48,691 nucleotides of DNA from Alcaligenaceae bacterium (GCA_947378965.1 CANCMG010000022.1:1-48691), one strand, 5' to 3'; positions 25,654 through 33,564 are shown, numbered from the stretch's first letter. The notes: generated by a model not told the origin, from the letters alone. Translations and numbers: made by a program.

Positions 25654-26886
25654 ATGACTATCGCTGACTACAACCGCCTTGATCAATGGATCGACGCACA
25701 CTTTGACGAACAAGTGTCTTTTTTGCAGTCGGTGCTTTCAGTACCTACCGACACACCGCCTGGCAACAACACCCCGCATGCTTTGCATACTGCAGAGTTA
25801 CTTAAAAAATACGATATGCAAGCGCAGGCGCATGCCGTCCCTGCCGAGGTGGTGCACGCCGCCGGACTTGAATCGATTACCAACCTAATCGTCAAGCGTC
25901 AGTACGGGCAGGGTGGTCGGGTGCTTGCACTCAATGCGCATGGCGACGTTGTGCCCCCCGGCGACGGCTGGACATACCCGCCTTATGCCGGTGAAATACA
26001 CGACGGCAAAATTTACGGACGTGCAGCCGCCGTGAGTAAGTGCGATTTTTCAACCTACGTGTTTGCAGTTCGAGCACTTGAATCTTTAGGCGTGCCGCTG
26101 AAGGGCAGTATCGAACTTCAGTTTACCTACGACGAAGAATTTGGTGGAGAACTCGGGCCCGGCTGGTTGCTTAAAAATAAACTGACCCGACCCGACCTCG
26201 CGATTGCCGCAGGCTTTAGTTATCAAATCATCACTGCTCACAACGGTTGCCTGCAACTTGAAGTGACGGTCAACGGCAAGATGGGTCACGCCGCTGTGCC
26301 AAGCTCTGGGGTCGATGCCCTTCAAGCCGCAGTCAAAATCATGAACGCTCTTTATGCGCTAAATGATACCTACAAGGCGATCACTAGCAACGTACCTGGT
26401 ATCAATCACCCCTACTTAAATATCGGCTTGATCAACGGCGGCACCAACACCAACGTTATCCCCGGCAAAGTGGTGCTTAAACTAGATCGCCGCATGATCC
26501 CCGAAGAAGACCCAGCCCAAGTTGAACAAAGCTTGCGCGACACCATTGAAAAAACGTGGCAAGCGATGCCCGGTATCAATGTACAGACGCGTCGGATTTT
26601 GCTGGCACGTGCGCTTAAACCTTTAGCAGGTAGCGACGCCTTAGTCGGCGCCTTACAACAACACGCAAAGGCTATTTTTAACGAAGACGTTCCCGCTTGC
26701 GGCACACCTTTATATGCGGATGCGCGCTTGTACTGCGAAGCCGGTGTACCCGTGGTGCTGTACGGCGCAGGGCCAAGAACGGTTGAAGAGAGTCGTGCCA
26801 AGCAGCCTGACGAACGCTTAGAGCTTGAAGACCTTAGGCGTGCAACCAAAGTGATTGCACGAACCTGTTTAGATCTGATGACTTAG
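25654..26886 (+). CDS. M20 (ArgE/DapE-type) metallohydrolase
   Basis: 410-aa hydrolase with M20 architecture: LALNAHGDVVPPGDGW (metal His and following Asp), YDEEFGGELG (catalytic Glu pair), GKMGHAAVPSSG in the dimerisation domain and a C-terminal CGTPLYADARLY. The site that normally reads GRGxxDxKG reads GRAAAVSKCD, so the Asp that usually bridges the two metals is replaced. I recall a Burkholderiales subgroup with AVSKSD here, so this may be a family trait and not damage. Substrate unknown. It overlaps the convergent Bug gene by four bases. Confidence 0.75.
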   Translation: MTIADYNRLDQWIDAHFDEQVSFLQSVLSVPTDTPPGNNTPHALHTAELLKKYDMQAQAHAVPAEVVHAAGLESITNLIVKRQYGQGGRVLALNAHGDVVPPGDGWTYPPYAGEIHDGKIYGRAAAVSKCDFSTYVFAVRALESLGVPLKGSIELQFTYDEEFGGELGPGWLLKNKLTRPDLAIAAGFSYQIITAHNGCLQLEVTVNGKMGHAAVPSSGVDALQAAVKIMNALYALNDTYKAITSNVPGINHPYLNIGLINGGTNTNVIPGKVVLKLDRRMIPEEDPAQVEQSLRDTIEKTWQAMPGINVQTRRILLARALKPLAGSDALVGALQQHAKAIFNEDVPACGTPLYADARLYCEAGVPVVLYGAGPRTVEESRAKQPDERLELEDLRRATKVIARTCLDLMT

Positions 26887-27881
26887 TCAGGTTTGATATT
26901 TTTTTCGCGAATCAAGCGCGCCCACTTTTCTGAATCTTTTTTGAGCAGCGCGCCAAGCTCTTGAGGGGTTGAGCTTGAGGGCAGCGTGCCTGCTGCCAAC
27001 AGGCGTTGTTTCACGGCTTCAGTTTCAAGCGTGCGTTTCACTGCCGCATTGACACGATTAATGATCTCGACGGGTGTATCTTTGGTGGTAAACATTGCAT
27101 ACCAGTTGTCTGAATCAACGCCATCGATGCCGATTTCTTTAAACGTTTGCACATCCGGAAACAATGGGTGACGCGTTTCAGCAGCCATGGCAATGGGTTT
27201 AAGTTTGCCCGCGCGAATATTACTAATTAACCCTGGTACGTCACCAAAAAATGCATCAACGTGTCCGGCCATGACGTCTGTAATTGCGGGTGCTGCGCCT
27301 TTGTAGGGGACGTCTACAAATTGTGCCTTGGTGGCAGCGCCCAATAATGAGGCGGCTAAGTGAGGCACACTGCCCATACCCGAGTTAGCCATGGTGGTGC
27401 GGTTTTTCATGGCATGTTCAATAAAATCCTTTGGCCCAGTCGCCGGGTGTTTAGGGCTCACCACTAACATTTCGTCATTACGGGCTACCAACGACACCGG
27501 TGCCAGATCTGTTTGTGGGTTGTAAGGGAGTTTCGGGTAAAGGCTTGGGTTAATGGCCACGGCCCCCGTGCTGCTAAACCAAAACACGCTACCGTCGGGT
27601 GGTGACTTAATCACATACTCAGCCGCGATAATCCCATTGGCACCTGGCTTGTTTTCTACGATGACCGTTTGGCCAAGTTCTTTGCCCAAGGTTTCGCTAA
27701 TGTTGCGCGCTACAAAATCGTTTGGCCCGCCCGGTGGAAACGCCACAATCAAACGCACAGTACCTGTTTGCGCAACGCTGAGGGTACCAAACGAGCACAA
27801 GGCAAGTGTGCCTAAAAAGCGGCGCAGTCTCGCAACCGAACGCTTGGGTGCTTGTTGTGCGGTTGAGTTAGAGCGATTCAT
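26883..27881 (-). CDS. Bug-family (TctC) periplasmic solute receptor
   Basis: 332-aa member of the large Bordetella uptake gene family. A signal peptide ends near SVAQ (LRRFLGTLALCSFGTLSVAQ). Hallmarks follow: VRLIVAFPPGGPNDFVAR, VENKPGANGIIAAE, and GHVDAFFGDVPGLISNIRAG. These receptors bind carboxylates or amino acids, often with no linked membrane genes, as here. AAAGGA precedes the ATG. It is the last of three minus-strand genes, so its ligand may be the substrate of the SDR and lactonase upstream (inference). Confidence 0.92.
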   Translation of the reverse strand: MNRSNSTAQQAPKRSVARLRRFLGTLALCSFGTLSVAQTGTVRLIVAFPPGGPNDFVARNISETLGKELGQTVIVENKPGANGIIAAEYVIKSPPDGSVFWFSSTGAVAINPSLYPKLPYNPQTDLAPVSLVARNDEMLVVSPKHPATGPKDFIEHAMKNRTTMANSGMGSVPHLAASLLGAATKAQFVDVPYKGAAPAITDVMAGHVDAFFGDVPGLISNIRAGKLKPIAMAAETRHPLFPDVQTFKEIGIDGVDSDNWYAMFTTKDTPVEIINRVNAAVKRTLETEAVKQRLLAAGTLPSSSTPQELGALLKKDSEKWARLIREKNIKPD

Positions 27882-28019
27882 GATGGTCCTTTTAAGATTC
27901 TGCTTAAGATTTAGGGCACACTTTTGTGACTGACAGCGATTTTTGCACTGGGTCTTTTGTCTTCGAGGCTCTTTGCTTTAATCGCTTGGTGATTTGTTGA
28001 AGTCGTCGTGTCGCCCGTG

Positions 28020-28820
28020 CTAGCTGCAGCGCGCCGACATCCCCCCATCCACCAAAATCTCTGTGCCAGTTACAAATCTAGATTCGTCTGACGCCAAATA
28101 TACCGCTGCGTTTGCCGTATCACGTCCATCACCCATAAAGGGCAAGGGGATGCGTGATTGACGCTGTTCAAGCAACTGACTCACGTCGCCGCCTGCGCGC
28201 TGACCGGCCAAGCGAAACTCAACCATCGGGGTGTGCAGCTGACCGGGGATGATGGTGTTGACTCGAATGCCTTTTTTGGCATACTGCATCGCCACCACGC
28301 GCGAAAGCTGAATCACGCCAGCTTTGGTCGCTGCATATGCCACTTGCGCCGAGCCCGTCCACCGAATACCTGAGGTTGAAGCAATATTGATGATGCCGCC
28401 CGAACCTTGCGCTTCCATGAGGGGTAGCACGTGTTTACAGGTTAGAAACACACTTTTTAAATTGCTATCTACCTGCGAGTCCCAAACCTCTTCAGACATT
28501 TCAACGGGGCCACCCGCGGCCGAGCCACCAACGTTATTGACCAAAATATCAATGCGCCCAAAGCGCTTGATACAAGCGTTAACCGCTTCAAGGATGCTGT
28601 CGGTTTTGGTCACATCGCAAAAGCGGGTTTCAATTTCGCTATGCGCAGCTTTGACGTTAGCAATGGTCTCGGTCATTCGGTCTAGTTCACGATCCACGCC
28701 ATAAATCTTGGCGCCTTCTTCAGCAAAGCGCGTGGCGATTGCCCGGCCATTGCCCCAGCCTGGGCCCACAGAGCCTGCGCCCATGATTAAGGCGATTTTT
28801 CCTTCAAGACGGTTTGACAT
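28020..28820 (-). CDS. Short-chain dehydrogenase/reductase
   Basis: 266-aa classical SDR. The cofactor loop is an unusual long form, GAGSVGPGWGNGRAIA. Also visible are the NNVGGSAAGGP strand, catalytic Ser in NIASTSGIRWTG, the YAATK Tyr-Lys pair, and TEILVDGGMSARC at the end. The Asp in GVDRELDR favours NAD+ over NADP+. Start 28820 has AAGGA before it. It follows the lactonase-like gene by ten bases, so the two should be co-expressed. Confidence 0.86.
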   Translation of the reverse strand: MSNRLEGKIALIMGAGSVGPGWGNGRAIATRFAEEGAKIYGVDRELDRMTETIANVKAAHSEIETRFCDVTKTDSILEAVNACIKRFGRIDILVNNVGGSAAGGPVEMSEEVWDSQVDSNLKSVFLTCKHVLPLMEAQGSGGIINIASTSGIRWTGSAQVAYAATKAGVIQLSRVVAMQYAKKGIRVNTIIPGQLHTPMVEFRLAGQRAGGDVSQLLEQRQSRIPLPFMGDGRDTANAAVYLASDESRFVTGTEILVDGGMSARCS

Positions 28821-28830
28821 GTTGTGATCC

Positions 28831-29697
28831 TTAAGCTGAAAAGCGATATAAGCGCATTGGGTTATCAACCATCACTTGATGCAGCAGATCAGGCTTGGGT
28901 GAAATCGCAGCCAGCGAGCTCACCAGTTCGCCATCATCAGGCACGTGCGTGTGGTTAGGGTGTGGCCAGTCGCTACCCCACACACATCGGTCGGTGTAGT
29001 TGCGCACTAAGTAGTTGGCAAACGGGATGCCTTGTTGATAGGGCGGCTTTGAATCAATGCGATCAATGCCGCTGACCTTCACCATAAAGCCTGGTAGCTC
29101 AAGCAACCGGCAAAAATCTTGAAAATGCGGGTGGTCGATCCCAAGGCCTGCGTCAACCCGCCCCATGTGATCCATCACCACAGGTACGGCTGATTGCTTA
29201 AGCAAAGGCATTAAGTCTTTTGCGTATTGCGCATGCAATTGAAGCTGCACATGCATCCCTAAGGGCTCAAGGCGTTTGGTTAACGCAATGATCTGCTCGG
29301 GCGTTTCGTGCACCGTGTAGCCAGGCATAAAGTGAAACCGCAGGCCTCTAAAGCCCACACTGGCCAAGCGCTTCAGTTCAGCATCGGTGACGTCGATTTT
29401 GACTAGTGCAATACCTAGGTAGCGCCCTTTGGCGGCCTGCATCGCGTCTTCAACCACGCTGTTGTCGTAGCCATGTAAAAGGGTGTTGACGATGACGCAG
29501 CGATCGATGCCTAGTTTTTTGTGCAGGGCAAAAAGTGTTTCTTTAGGCGCGTCGACAGGGGTAAAACCACGCGATTCGGCGTACGGAAACTTGCTGGCAG
29601 GGCCAAAAATATGCACGTGCGAGTCAGTGGCGCCGGCAGGGAGTTTGATTGTTGCATCAGACGGCGTGCGTGAAAAGGTCAAAATCGGTTCAGTCAT
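28831..29697 (-). CDS. Amidohydrolase, 2-pyrone-4,6-dicarboxylate lactonase-like
   Basis: 288-aa cytoplasmic hydrolase of the amidohydrolase superfamily (LigI-like). Motifs: ATDSHVHIFGP at the end of strand 1, RGLRFHFMPG, VVMDHMGRVDAG and CVWGSDWPHPNHT with the final metal/catalytic Asp. LigI opens 2-pyrone-4,6-dicarboxylate in lignin aromatic breakdown; related proteins act on sugar lactones such as galactarolactone. Start 29697 (MTEPILTFSR) is preferred to a longer frame. It heads the small catabolic cluster with the SDR and the Bug receptor. Confidence 0.82.
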   Translation of the reverse strand: MTEPILTFSRTPSDATIKLPAGATDSHVHIFGPASKFPYAESRGFTPVDAPKETLFALHKKLGIDRCVIVNTLLHGYDNSVVEDAMQAAKGRYLGIALVKIDVTDAELKRLASVGFRGLRFHFMPGYTVHETPEQIIALTKRLEPLGMHVQLQLHAQYAKDLMPLLKQSAVPVVMDHMGRVDAGLGIDHPHFQDFCRLLELPGFMVKVSGIDRIDSKPPYQQGIPFANYLVRNYTDRCVWGSDWPHPNHTHVPDDGELVSSLAAISPKPDLLHQVMVDNPMRLYRFSA

Positions 29698-29843
29698 GGA
29701 GCGTCTCGAGTGTTGTGATGGGCATTCGTTTGTTTTGTGACTATTTTGGCATAGGGCGGGGCTCACGGTACACAAACAAGGCTGGGCTCACGTTGCGCCA
29801 ACAAGGCGAGGCTCAACGAGCTGCGAAGTCAGGCAAAAAATGT

Positions 29844-29849
29844 TAGAAT
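29844..29849 (+). promoter_or_regulatory. Candidate -10 box of the tRNA-Met gene
   Basis: TAGAAT lies 29 bases before the first tRNA base, in a suitable position for a short leader. No good -35 box is seen, so this is tentative. Confidence 0.4.
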
Positions 29850-29878
29850 CTTGGTCTTTGGCGAATTTGCCCAAAAAA

Positions 29879-29955
29879 GGCGCATTAGCTCAGCCGGTTA
29901 GAGCGACGGAATCATAATCCGCAGGTCCCCTGTTCGAATCAGGGATGCGCCACCA
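29879..29955 (+). tRNA. tRNA-Met (anticodon CAT)
   Basis: A 77-nt cloverleaf including the encoded CCA. The acceptor stem is GGCGCAT / ATGCGCC, the D-stem GCTC/GAGC, the anticodon loop ATCATAA and the T-arm CCCTG-TTCGAAT-CAGGG. The first anticodon-stem pair is A27-C43, a mismatch. CAT anticodons also occur in tRNA-Ile2 (lysidine-modified), so Met is the likelier but not the only call. The gene's 3' part is repeated 1.07 kb downstream. Confidence 0.92.
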
Positions 29956-30268
29956 GTAAAATCAAGGCTCCCAGCGATGTGAGCCTTTTTTCTTTGCTCC
30001 GCAACTCTGGGTTTGCTTCGCAACGCTGGGTTTGCTCCGCAAAACGTCTTAATTGGCTGGAACACTCTCGTCGATGCCGACTCGTGACTCTACCGGCGGC
30101 TGATCCAGCCGGCCAAGATAATTGTCGTCAGGCGGTCATCCTAATTGTCGCTAACCACTTGTTTGCCAACTGTGCGCGAAAACAGGCGCGCACGGTTGGC
30201 AAACAAGCCTGACGAGCATAAAATCGGGCAGTTAATGCCTAAAGATTGACTAGGCATCCCAATACAAG
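29956..30268. repeat. Gap with 19-bp direct repeats and a large hairpin
   Basis: After the tRNA terminator come three direct copies, with 19-bp period, of a unit containing TTTGCTCCGCAA (29993, 30012, 30031). A small dyad CCGGC/GCCGG follows near 30091-30110. The main structure is an inverted repeat at 30158-30178 and 30187-30207: 21-base arms, one mismatch, eight-base loop. It lies 60 bp before the zeta-type gene. I see no gene in this stretch. Confidence 0.8.
29964..29991 (+). terminator. Terminator of the tRNA-Met gene
   Basis: Perfect seven-base stem AAGGCTC / GAGCCTT with a ten-base loop, running into a T-run that starts within the stem. Confidence 0.82.
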
Positions 30269-30787
30269 TTGAACTTGAAAAAAATCATCATCATCGCAGG
30301 GCCTAATGGTGCGGGCAAAACCACGTTTGCACGTGATTTCTTGCCAGCAGAAGCGCACACTCTAAGATTTATCAACGCCGATTTGATTGCGGCAGGTTTG
30401 GCGCCCTTCAACCCAGAGACTGCTGCCATCAAGGCAGCTCGTTTGATGTTGAAGGAAATTGATGCTTGCGTTGCCAAGGGCGAAAGCTTTGCGTTCGAAA
30501 CGACGCTCTCAGGTTTGGCGTATTTGGGTAAGATTGAGTCGTGGCATCGGCTAGGGTATCAAATCAAGTTATGGTTTTTATCTTTGCCGACTGATGATAT
30601 TGCAGTGCAGCGAGTAGCTAGCAGGGTGGCTCAGGGTGGGCACAATATTTCAGAGCTAGTGATTCGCAGGCGTTTTAAAGCGGGGTTGCATAATTTTCAT
30701 ACTCGCTATTGCAAGGTCGTAGATTCGTGGGCACTTTACGATAGTTATGTGCGCCCTCCTAAGCTCATTGATTGGAGCGATAAATGA
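30269..30787 (+). CDS. Zeta-toxin-like P-loop ATPase/kinase
   Basis: 172-aa P-loop protein of the zeta-toxin group. It has Walker A IAGPNGAGKTT, RFINADLIAAGLAP, FAFETTLSGLAYLG and the arginine-rich stretch IRRRFKAGLHNF, all usual in the group. True zeta toxins phosphorylate UDP-N-acetylglucosamine; many chromosomal relatives have no shown activity. The start is a TTG at 30269 (or a second TTG at 30275); no ATG is available. The next gene overlaps by four bases (ATGA), as a toxin-antitoxin or related pair would. It sits between two copies of tRNA sequence. Confidence 0.78.
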   Translation: MNLKKIIIIAGPNGAGKTTFARDFLPAEAHTLRFINADLIAAGLAPFNPETAAIKAARLMLKEIDACVAKGESFAFETTLSGLAYLGKIESWHRLGYQIKLWFLSLPTDDIAVQRVASRVAQGGHNISELVIRRRFKAGLHNFHTRYCKVVDSWALYDSYVRPPKLIDWSDK

Positions 30788-30987
30788 ATACTAAAGACAT
30801 ACGAATGTCTTCTGATCCTGATCTGGCTGGATCATACGCAGCCATGTTACGTGCAGCGCGTTCGGCTGAAGATCTGGCTATTAAAACCAACACGAGCATT
30901 TTGGTTTCGGTTGACGGCAAAGATGTGCGACTGACAGCAGAGGACTTAATCAAAATGCGAAATTCCGTGAAAGCGACGGAATCATAA
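30784..30987 (+). CDS. Small partner protein of the zeta-like gene
   Basis: A 67-aa protein beginning MNTKDIRMSSDPDLAGSYAA, with a helical middle and TAEDLIKMR near the end. Proteins of this type regularly follow zeta-like ATPases in Burkholderiales and may be the antitoxin, but I know of no demonstrated function. Its last five codons (KATES) and stop lie inside the partial tRNA-Met copy at 30972-31025: the stop TAA comes from the anticodon loop sequence. The original C-terminus may therefore have been replaced on integration. Confidence 0.7.
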   Translation: MNTKDIRMSSDPDLAGSYAAMLRAARSAEDLAIKTNTSILVSVDGKDVRLTAEDLIKMRNSVKATES

Positions 30988-31025
30988 TCCTCAGGCCCTC
31001 TGTTCGAATCAGGGGTGTGCCACAA
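30972..31025 (+). repeat. Diverged second copy of the tRNA-Met 3' part (att-like)
   Basis: 54 bases matching tRNA-Met positions 29902-29955, with six substitutions and no gaps, from the end of the D-stem through the CCA position (which reads CAA). No 5' half is present, so it cannot make a tRNA. The layout, an intact tRNA followed by about 1 kb and a partial copy of its 3' end, is that of an integrative element that used the tRNA as attachment site. There is no integrase between the copies. Confidence 0.85.
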
Positions 31026-31124
31026 AATTATCAATAAAAACAGATACTTGAAGAGTTTTTGGGCTCTGCCCAGTTAGGCCATAGCGGGGGCAGGTGTGAC
31101 GCGCATGGGCTTAAGCTTGAATTG

Positions 31125-31385
31125 CTACGCGGCTTGCCACATGTCGTAGGCAGACTGCTGTGCCAGCCATAGCCGAGCTTCGCCACCGCGTTCTTTGCCA
31201 AGCCACGCCTCAAGGCGCAAAGCCATCTCGGGCGAGATGGCAGCACGTGCGTTGATCATGCGCGAGAATGCAACACGACAAACGCCCAGTTGCTCAGCCG
31301 CCTGCATGACATTGAGACTTAGCGCCGGTAAGAGATCGTCACGGATGGTTAGGCCGGGGTGGGGTGGGTTGTGCATGCGAGTCAT
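31125..31385 (-). CDS. higA: HigA-family antitoxin (XRE helix-turn-helix)
   Basis: 86-aa antitoxin and autorepressor. It starts MTRMHNPPHPGLTIRDDLLP, the hallmark of HigA, followed by an XRE HTH (VMQAAEQLGVCRVAFSRMIN), ISPEMALRLEAWLG and the usual WLAQQSAYDMWQA. Start 31385 has AGGA eight bases upstream. HigA normally follows a higB toxin gene; here only the last codons of higB remain, so the antitoxin is an orphan and may act elsewhere or be decaying. Confidence 0.87.
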   Translation of the reverse strand: MTRMHNPPHPGLTIRDDLLPALSLNVMQAAEQLGVCRVAFSRMINARAAISPEMALRLEAWLGKERGGEARLWLAQQSAYDMWQAA

Positions 31386-31395
31386 ATTCATAATC

Positions 31396-31434
31396 CTAGT
31401 GATAGTCTTGATCATCAACCAACACAGCTTCGAC
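31396..31434 (-). pseudogene. higB: Remnant of the higB toxin C-terminus
   Basis: On the minus strand just before higA the reading EAVLVDDQDYH-stop matches the usual C-terminal end of HigB/RelE-type toxins (family pattern DAYxxDYxDYH). The stop is 11 bases from the higA start. Upstream sequence is unrelated and belongs to the fragment on the opposite strand, so the rest of higB is gone. Confidence 0.6.
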
Positions 31435-31440
31435 ATAGAA

Positions 31441-31911
31441 GTTTTTGCTGGTACCTTTTCAACTAACATCGGCTCTGGTGCGCAAAACATCACAGGTTGG
31501 AGCAATATGACTTTCGGACCTGTGGGTACAAGCTACGGGGTAACGTATCTTGGTAACGGCGGATCGGTAGGAAAAAATTCCTATGACCCAATAACTGGGA
31601 AATTGTATGCCATGCCCACTTTTACCTCAGTTTTTGTCACTAACCCAAAACAAGCAGGTGGCAAGTTTGCGATGTATCAAAATTTCACTGGTAGCCCAGC
31701 TGCGCAAGTGTCACGGATTTTTGCGTATGGTGTCACTTCCCCCAGCAGCTATACAGGTTACCTTTCCGTTGGCACTGCAACAATTACACTTGCAGTAGCA
31801 GTACCCGAAATCGATGGCGCACTGATCCCCTAAGTCGGCTTACTCTTAGCAGGTCTGTTCATAATTCTCGGTCGTAAAAAAGAAAATACAGAGCCGATGC
31901 CCGCCGTTTAA
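31441..31911 (+). pseudogene. Decayed surface protein with VPEID-type C-terminal anchor
   Basis: An open frame encodes a Gly/Ser/Thr/Asn-rich exported-protein fragment (for example NITGWSNMTFGP and SVFVTNPKQAGGKFAMYQ). It ends VPEIDGALIP, stop at 31831-31833, then in the same frame VGLLLAGLFIILGRKKENTE to a second stop at 31909. The motif-hydrophobic helix-basic order is that of exosortase-sorted proteins of the VPEID class. The first stop splits the sorting signal. A signal peptide is missing: the fragment begins where the higB remnant ends. An upstream in-frame extension (from 31195) is antisense to higA and not real. Confidence 0.65.
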
Positions 31912-31938
31912 TTCACGCAAGGACTTGTCGCCCGCACG

Positions 31939-31960
31939 CCCACTTCGGTGGGATTTTTTT
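31939..31960 (+). terminator. Terminator after the surface-protein remnant
   Basis: CCCAC-TTCG-GTGGG hairpin with an extra-stable TTCG loop, followed by A and a run of seven T. Confidence 0.88.
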
Positions 31961-32230
31961 GCTTAGTGTCCTATTCATGGTGTAGGTGATTCAATCGCCT
32001 TTTTACTAATGTTTGGGTCATTCTTTTTGCGAATCATTAAGCTAGCAATACCCTTGAGACTATGCACAAGTTTCGACACGGCCACTTTAGGTGGCTGGTT
32101 CACCAGCAAGCGCACGTGATCGTCTTCCTCCTCAAGCTCTATAAGCTTTGACTCGCAATCAATACAAACGCTAGCAAATATCGGGCGTAGTGAGGTGGAA
32201 CGGAAACTCAAGACAACTTTTTGGTAGGGT

Positions 32231-33235
32231 TTAAGCTGCTGGTTCCATTTCACTTGCAGCCGCTCGGCGCTGCCCCGTTTTTACTTCTCTTGTTGCTGTT
32301 GCTTTTACGTCTTTTACTATACTGCCAGAAACGTCTGAGGAGCGTAGCGGATCAGACGTTTCTCGCAGCGAATCACCATATTTTTCAAGAATCATCGCGC
32401 CGCCGCCGCTCGCGGTTTGATACACCGCGTCTGGCGTTTGATTGCCAAGCGACTGGTGAGGCCGCTCTTCGTTGTAGAAAGCAAAGTACGCAGTCAACCC
32501 CACTACCAATTCACCCATCGTGGCGTAACCCTTGAGATAAATGTCTTCATATTTGACGCTGCGCCAGAGGCGTTCGACAAAGATGTTATCAAAGGCACGG
32601 CCTCGGCCATCCATGCTGATGACAACGCCCGCGCGTTTGAGTACATCTGTGAAGGCAAGACTCGTAAACTGAGAACCTTGATCGCTGTTGAATATTTCGG
32701 GCGTGCCATGATGGCGTAGCGCCTCTTCAAGGCAGTCAACACAAAACACTGCATCCATACTGTTACTGATGCGCCAGCTCAGCACCCGACGTGAATACCA
32801 ATCAATGATGGCTACCAGATAGGCAAACCCATGAGCTAGGCGAACGTAGGTGATGTCTGTACTCCAGACTTGATTGGGCCTGACAACAGGTACACCACGC
32901 AACAGATACGGATAGACCTTGTGCTCGGGGTGAGCACGGCTCGTGTTCGGACCAGGTGCCATGCCGACCAGGCCCATCGCGCGCATGAGCTTCTGTACAC
33001 CTCTGCGCTTGATGTCATGCCCGAGCCTGACTAAAAAGACCACCATCCTACGGCTGCCGTAAAACGGATGCCGTGTGTACTCTTCGTCAATCAGAGCGCT
33101 CAGCATCAAGTCATTTAAATCGATTGGCACGGGCTTCTGATGAGCATAGACCGTGGCCCGCGAGACCCCTGCCAAACTGCATTGACGAACTTGTGAGAGC
33201 TCAACATGATCACCGATCCAAGACTCTCGAATCAT
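32231..33235 (-). CDS. IS3-family transposase OrfB (DDE integrase domain)
   Basis: 334-aa catalytic part. HTH_21-like YTRHPFYGSRRM and NTSRAHPEHKVYPYLL precede the rve domain with the three acidic residues: Asp in VWSTDITYVR, Asp in FNSDQGSQF and Glu in FVERLWRSVKYE. The frame is -1 relative to orfA and is open back to the slippery A-run, so a full OrfAB fusion can be made by frameshifting. The C-terminus is longer than usual (VKDVKATATREVK and beyond) and runs into the inverted repeat. Confidence 0.92.
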   Translation of the reverse strand: MIRESWIGDHVELSQVRQCSLAGVSRATVYAHQKPVPIDLNDLMLSALIDEEYTRHPFYGSRRMVVFLVRLGHDIKRRGVQKLMRAMGLVGMAPGPNTSRAHPEHKVYPYLLRGVPVVRPNQVWSTDITYVRLAHGFAYLVAIIDWYSRRVLSWRISNSMDAVFCVDCLEEALRHHGTPEIFNSDQGSQFTSLAFTDVLKRAGVVISMDGRGRAFDNIFVERLWRSVKYEDIYLKGYATMGELVVGLTAYFAFYNEERPHQSLGNQTPDAVYQTASGGGAMILEKYGDSLRETSDPLRSSDVSGSIVKDVKATATREVKTGQRRAAASEMEPAA

Positions 33236-33564
33236 GGCAGGCTGATCCCTGACTTTTTTTTAAGCCAATCGAGCTCTATCTTGAGTCTGCCAATCTCGCT
33301 GTACAGTCGCTCGGGTTCGGTATGCTCAGCCACAGGTGCTGGGACCGGACCGCGTTTGCCTTCAAACAAGGTTTTGCATTGCGTTTGGATTTCTTTCTTC
33401 CATTGGCTTACCTGCACTGGATGCACACCAAACTCCTGGCTAATCTCGTTGATTGTCTTGACCCCACGCACTGCCTCAAGACCAACCTTGGCTTTAAATT
33501 CAGCCGAATGCACCTTGCGTTTCTTTCGTTCGGTCATGTTTGCTTCGTCCCGTTGTTGGAACAT
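33232..33564 (-). CDS. IS3-family OrfA (HTH)
   Basis: 110-aa DNA-binding part: KKRKVHSAEFKAKVGLEAVR, then the HTH NEISQEFGVHPVQVSQWKKE, a linker and a leucine-zipper region IGRLKIELDWLKKKSGIS. It may start at the ATG 33564 or, with more typical length, at 33537. The end overlaps orfB by four bases. OrfA alone regulates transposition; the OrfAB fusion is the transposase. Confidence 0.9.
   Translation of the reverse strand: MFQQRDEANMTERKKRKVHSAEFKAKVGLEAVRGVKTINEISQEFGVHPVQVSQWKKEIQTQCKTLFEGKRGPVPAPVAEHTEPERLYSEIGRLKIELDWLKKKSGISLP

Noticed and set aside
30765-31034. Minus-strand frame containing HTPDSNRGPED
   Set aside because: This is the familiar false translation of a tRNA 3' end, here the partial tRNA-Met copy.
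31195-31440. N-terminal extension of the surface-protein frame
   Set aside because: It is antisense to higA and the higB tail and has no signal peptide or family likeness; only the part after about 31441 looks like protein.
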